Assembly (NCBI GenBank): GCA_035518875.1
Contig: DATIXD010000113.1
Location: forward strand, 1 to 6,896
Direction: 5' to 3'
Length of the DNA stretch: 6,896 nt
From: DATIXD01 sp035518875
GTDB lineage: Bacteria; Pseudomonadota; Gammaproteobacteria; Methylococcales; Methylococcaceae
A model generated the notes under the pieces. It made no database searches and was not told where the DNA came from. It saw nothing but the letters and a program-made list of their open reading frames with translations. Each line of letters opens with the position of its first letter. The stretch's first letter is position 1. Of the stretch, positions 5,602 to 6,896 are shown in pieces. The position numbers and the translations under genes are program-made.

Positions 5602-5603
5602 AG

Positions 5604-6896
5604 ATGAGCGCGATTCCACAAGAGTTCCTGCACGAGGCGGTCACCGCCAAGAAGGCTTCCATCCAGCCGTTCGCGGCGTCCGAGAAAATTTACGTCCGGG
5701 GCAGCTGCCCGGACATTCGCGTGCCGATGCGCAAGGTCAGCCAGTCGGACACGCCTGCCAGCTTCGGCGCGGAAAAGAATTCGCCAGTCTATGTTTACGA
5801 CACTTCCGGCCCTTACACCGATCCAGCGGTCAGCATTGACTTGCGTCAAGGGCTTCCGACTTTGCGCGAGGTCTGGATCGAAGCACGCGGTGACAGCGAA
5901 CGCCTGGACGGTCCAAGCTCCGCCTACGGGCGCGAAAGACAGCACGATCCGAAGCTTGCGCACCTGCGTTTCGAACACATCAGGGCCCCACGTCGGGCCA
6001 CGACGGGCGCGAATGTCACCCAGATGCACTATGCCAAGCAAGGCATCATCACGCCGGAAATGGAGTACATCGCCATCCGGGAAAACCAGAAACTGGATGC
6101 GATGCGAGAATTCTGCCGAAACCAGCACCCGGGGGAATCCTTCGGCGCAGCCATTCCCGCCCTCATCACCCCCGAGTTCGTGCGTAGCGAGGTAGCGCGC
6201 GGGCGGGCTATCATCCCGGCCAACATCAACCATCCGGAATCCGAACCGATGATCATCGGCCGCAATTTCCTGGTGAAGATCAACTGCAATCTGGGCAACT
6301 CGGCAGTCACCTCCTCCATCGACGAGGAAGTCGAGAAGATGCTATGGGCGATTCGCTGGGGCGGCGATACGGTGATGGACTTGTCCACCGGCAAGAACAT
6401 CCACGAAACCCGCGAATGGATCATCCGCAATTCGCCCGTGCCCATCGGTACCGTGCCCATATATCAAGCGCTGGAAAAGGTCGACGGCAAGGCTGAGGAC
6501 CTGACCTGGGAAATCTTCCGCGACACGCTGATCGAACAGGCCGAGCAGGGTGTCGATTACTTCACCATCCACGCCGGTGTGCGCCTTGCCTATATTCCGC
6601 TCACCGCCAGGCGTGTCACCGGCATCGTCTCGCGCGGCGGCTCTATAATGGCCAAATGGTGTTTGGCCCATCACAAGGAAAGCTTCCTCTATACCCACTT
6701 CGCGGACATATGCGAGATCATGAAGGCTTACGACGTGAGCTTCTCGCTGGGCGACGGCCTGCGCCCCGGCTCCATTGCCGATGCCAATGACGAAGCCCAG
6801 TTCGCCGAGCTGGAAACCCTAGGCGAATTGACCAAAATCGCCTGGAAACACGACGTACAAACCATGATCGAGGGCCCCGGCCATGTGCCCATGCAC
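5604..6896 (+). CDS. thiC: Phosphomethylpyrimidine synthase ThiC (3' partial)
   Basis: ThiC is the radical SAM enzyme that rearranges 5-aminoimidazole ribotide (AIR) into 4-amino-5-hydroxymethyl-2-methylpyrimidine phosphate (HMP-P), the pyrimidine half of thiamin. The window holds the first 431 residues and ends in frame within EGPGHVPMH; the full protein is usually a little over 600 residues, so the C-terminal CxxCxxxxC cluster motif is outside. Visible family blocks are the N-terminal ThiC-associated region (about 20-110, with VYDTSGPYTDP at 64-74), RRATTGANVTQMHYAKQGII (130-149), TPEMEYIAIREN (150-161), RNFLVKINCNLGNSAVTSSI (220-239), GGDTVMDLSTGKNIHETREW (253-272), DYFTIHAGV (318-326), SRGGSIMAKWCLAHHKE (343-359) and SFSLGDGLRPGSIADAND (379-396). 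GGAG lies 6 bases before the ATG. It sits directly downstream of a TPP riboswitch, which independently supports the call. Confidence 0.97.
   Translation, partial: MSAIPQEFLHEAVTAKKASIQPFAASEKIYVRGSCPDIRVPMRKVSQSDTPASFGAEKNSPVYVYDTSGPYTDPAVSIDLRQGLPTLREVWIEARGDSERLDGPSSAYGRERQHDPKLAHLRFEHIRAPRRATTGANVTQMHYAKQGIITPEMEYIAIRENQKLDAMREFCRNQHPGESFGAAIPALITPEFVRSEVARGRAIIPANINHPESEPMIIGRNFLVKINCNLGNSAVTSSIDEEVEKMLWAIRWGGDTVMDLSTGKNIHETREWIIRNSPVPIGTVPIYQALEKVDGKAEDLTWEIFRDTLIEQAEQGVDYFTIHAGVRLAYIPLTARRVTGIVSRGGSIMAKWCLAHHKESFLYTHFADICEIMKAYDVSFSLGDGLRPGSIADANDEAQFAELETLGELTKIAWKHDVQTMIEGPGHVPMH

Noticed and set aside
5532..6233. 233-codon minus-strand open frame over the riboswitch and thiC
   Set aside because: It is antisense to conserved ThiC blocks and to the TPP aptamer, with no motifs of its own.
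1..6896. CRISPR array, tRNA, rRNA, insertion sequence or phage genes
   Set aside because: I saw no regularly spaced repeats, no tRNA-like cloverleaf, no transposase or integrase motifs and no phage-type genes anywhere in the window.

Overview
The window is a compact piece of a bacterial chromosome carrying a one-carbon (C1) oxidation gene cluster followed by a thiamin biosynthesis locus. The bacterial formyltransferase/hydrolase (Fhc) genes, closely packed and with good Shine-Dalgarno sites, point to a methylotroph that oxidises formaldehyde through tetrahydromethanopterin (H4MPT) and methylofuran. A gammaproteobacterial methanotroph is my best guess from overall protein style, base composition and the fhcA-fhcD-fhcC order, but the sequence alone does not prove it.

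Layout: (1) 1-3282, plus strand: the 3' part of fhcA (start lies outside the window), fhcD overlapping it by ATGA, then a 58-bp REP-like palindrome that supplies the fhcD stop codon, then fhcC. Together these make the Fhc complex that turns formyl-H4MPT into formate; fhcB is not in the window and probably lies upstream. (2) 3283-3470: no gene, a few small hairpins, no classical terminator. (3) 3471-3650, minus strand: a 59-codon ORF with a strong ribosome binding site. Upstream of it are a sigma-54-like -24/-12 element and, further upstream, two 19-bp direct repeats resembling activator sites. (4) 3921-5339, minus strand: a likely operon of a 93-aa three-helix membrane protein, a HAD-family phosphatase/phosphomutase with an apparent TTG start, and a second 99-aa membrane protein that is a gapless paralogue of the first (about 46% identical). 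(5) 5340-5603: a divergent intergenic region with a textbook TPP riboswitch and a helix that can mask the thiC ribosome binding site. (6) 5604-6896, plus strand: thiC, truncated by the window end.

How they work together: FhcA, FhcD and FhcC act as one enzyme complex in C1 dissimilation. ThiC makes the pyrimidine part of thiamin and is repressed by TPP through the riboswitch. The minus-strand operon between them has no assignable pathway. The most interesting unexplained material is the 59-aa gene with its possible sigma-54 control region, and the duplicated membrane proteins that bracket the HAD gene.
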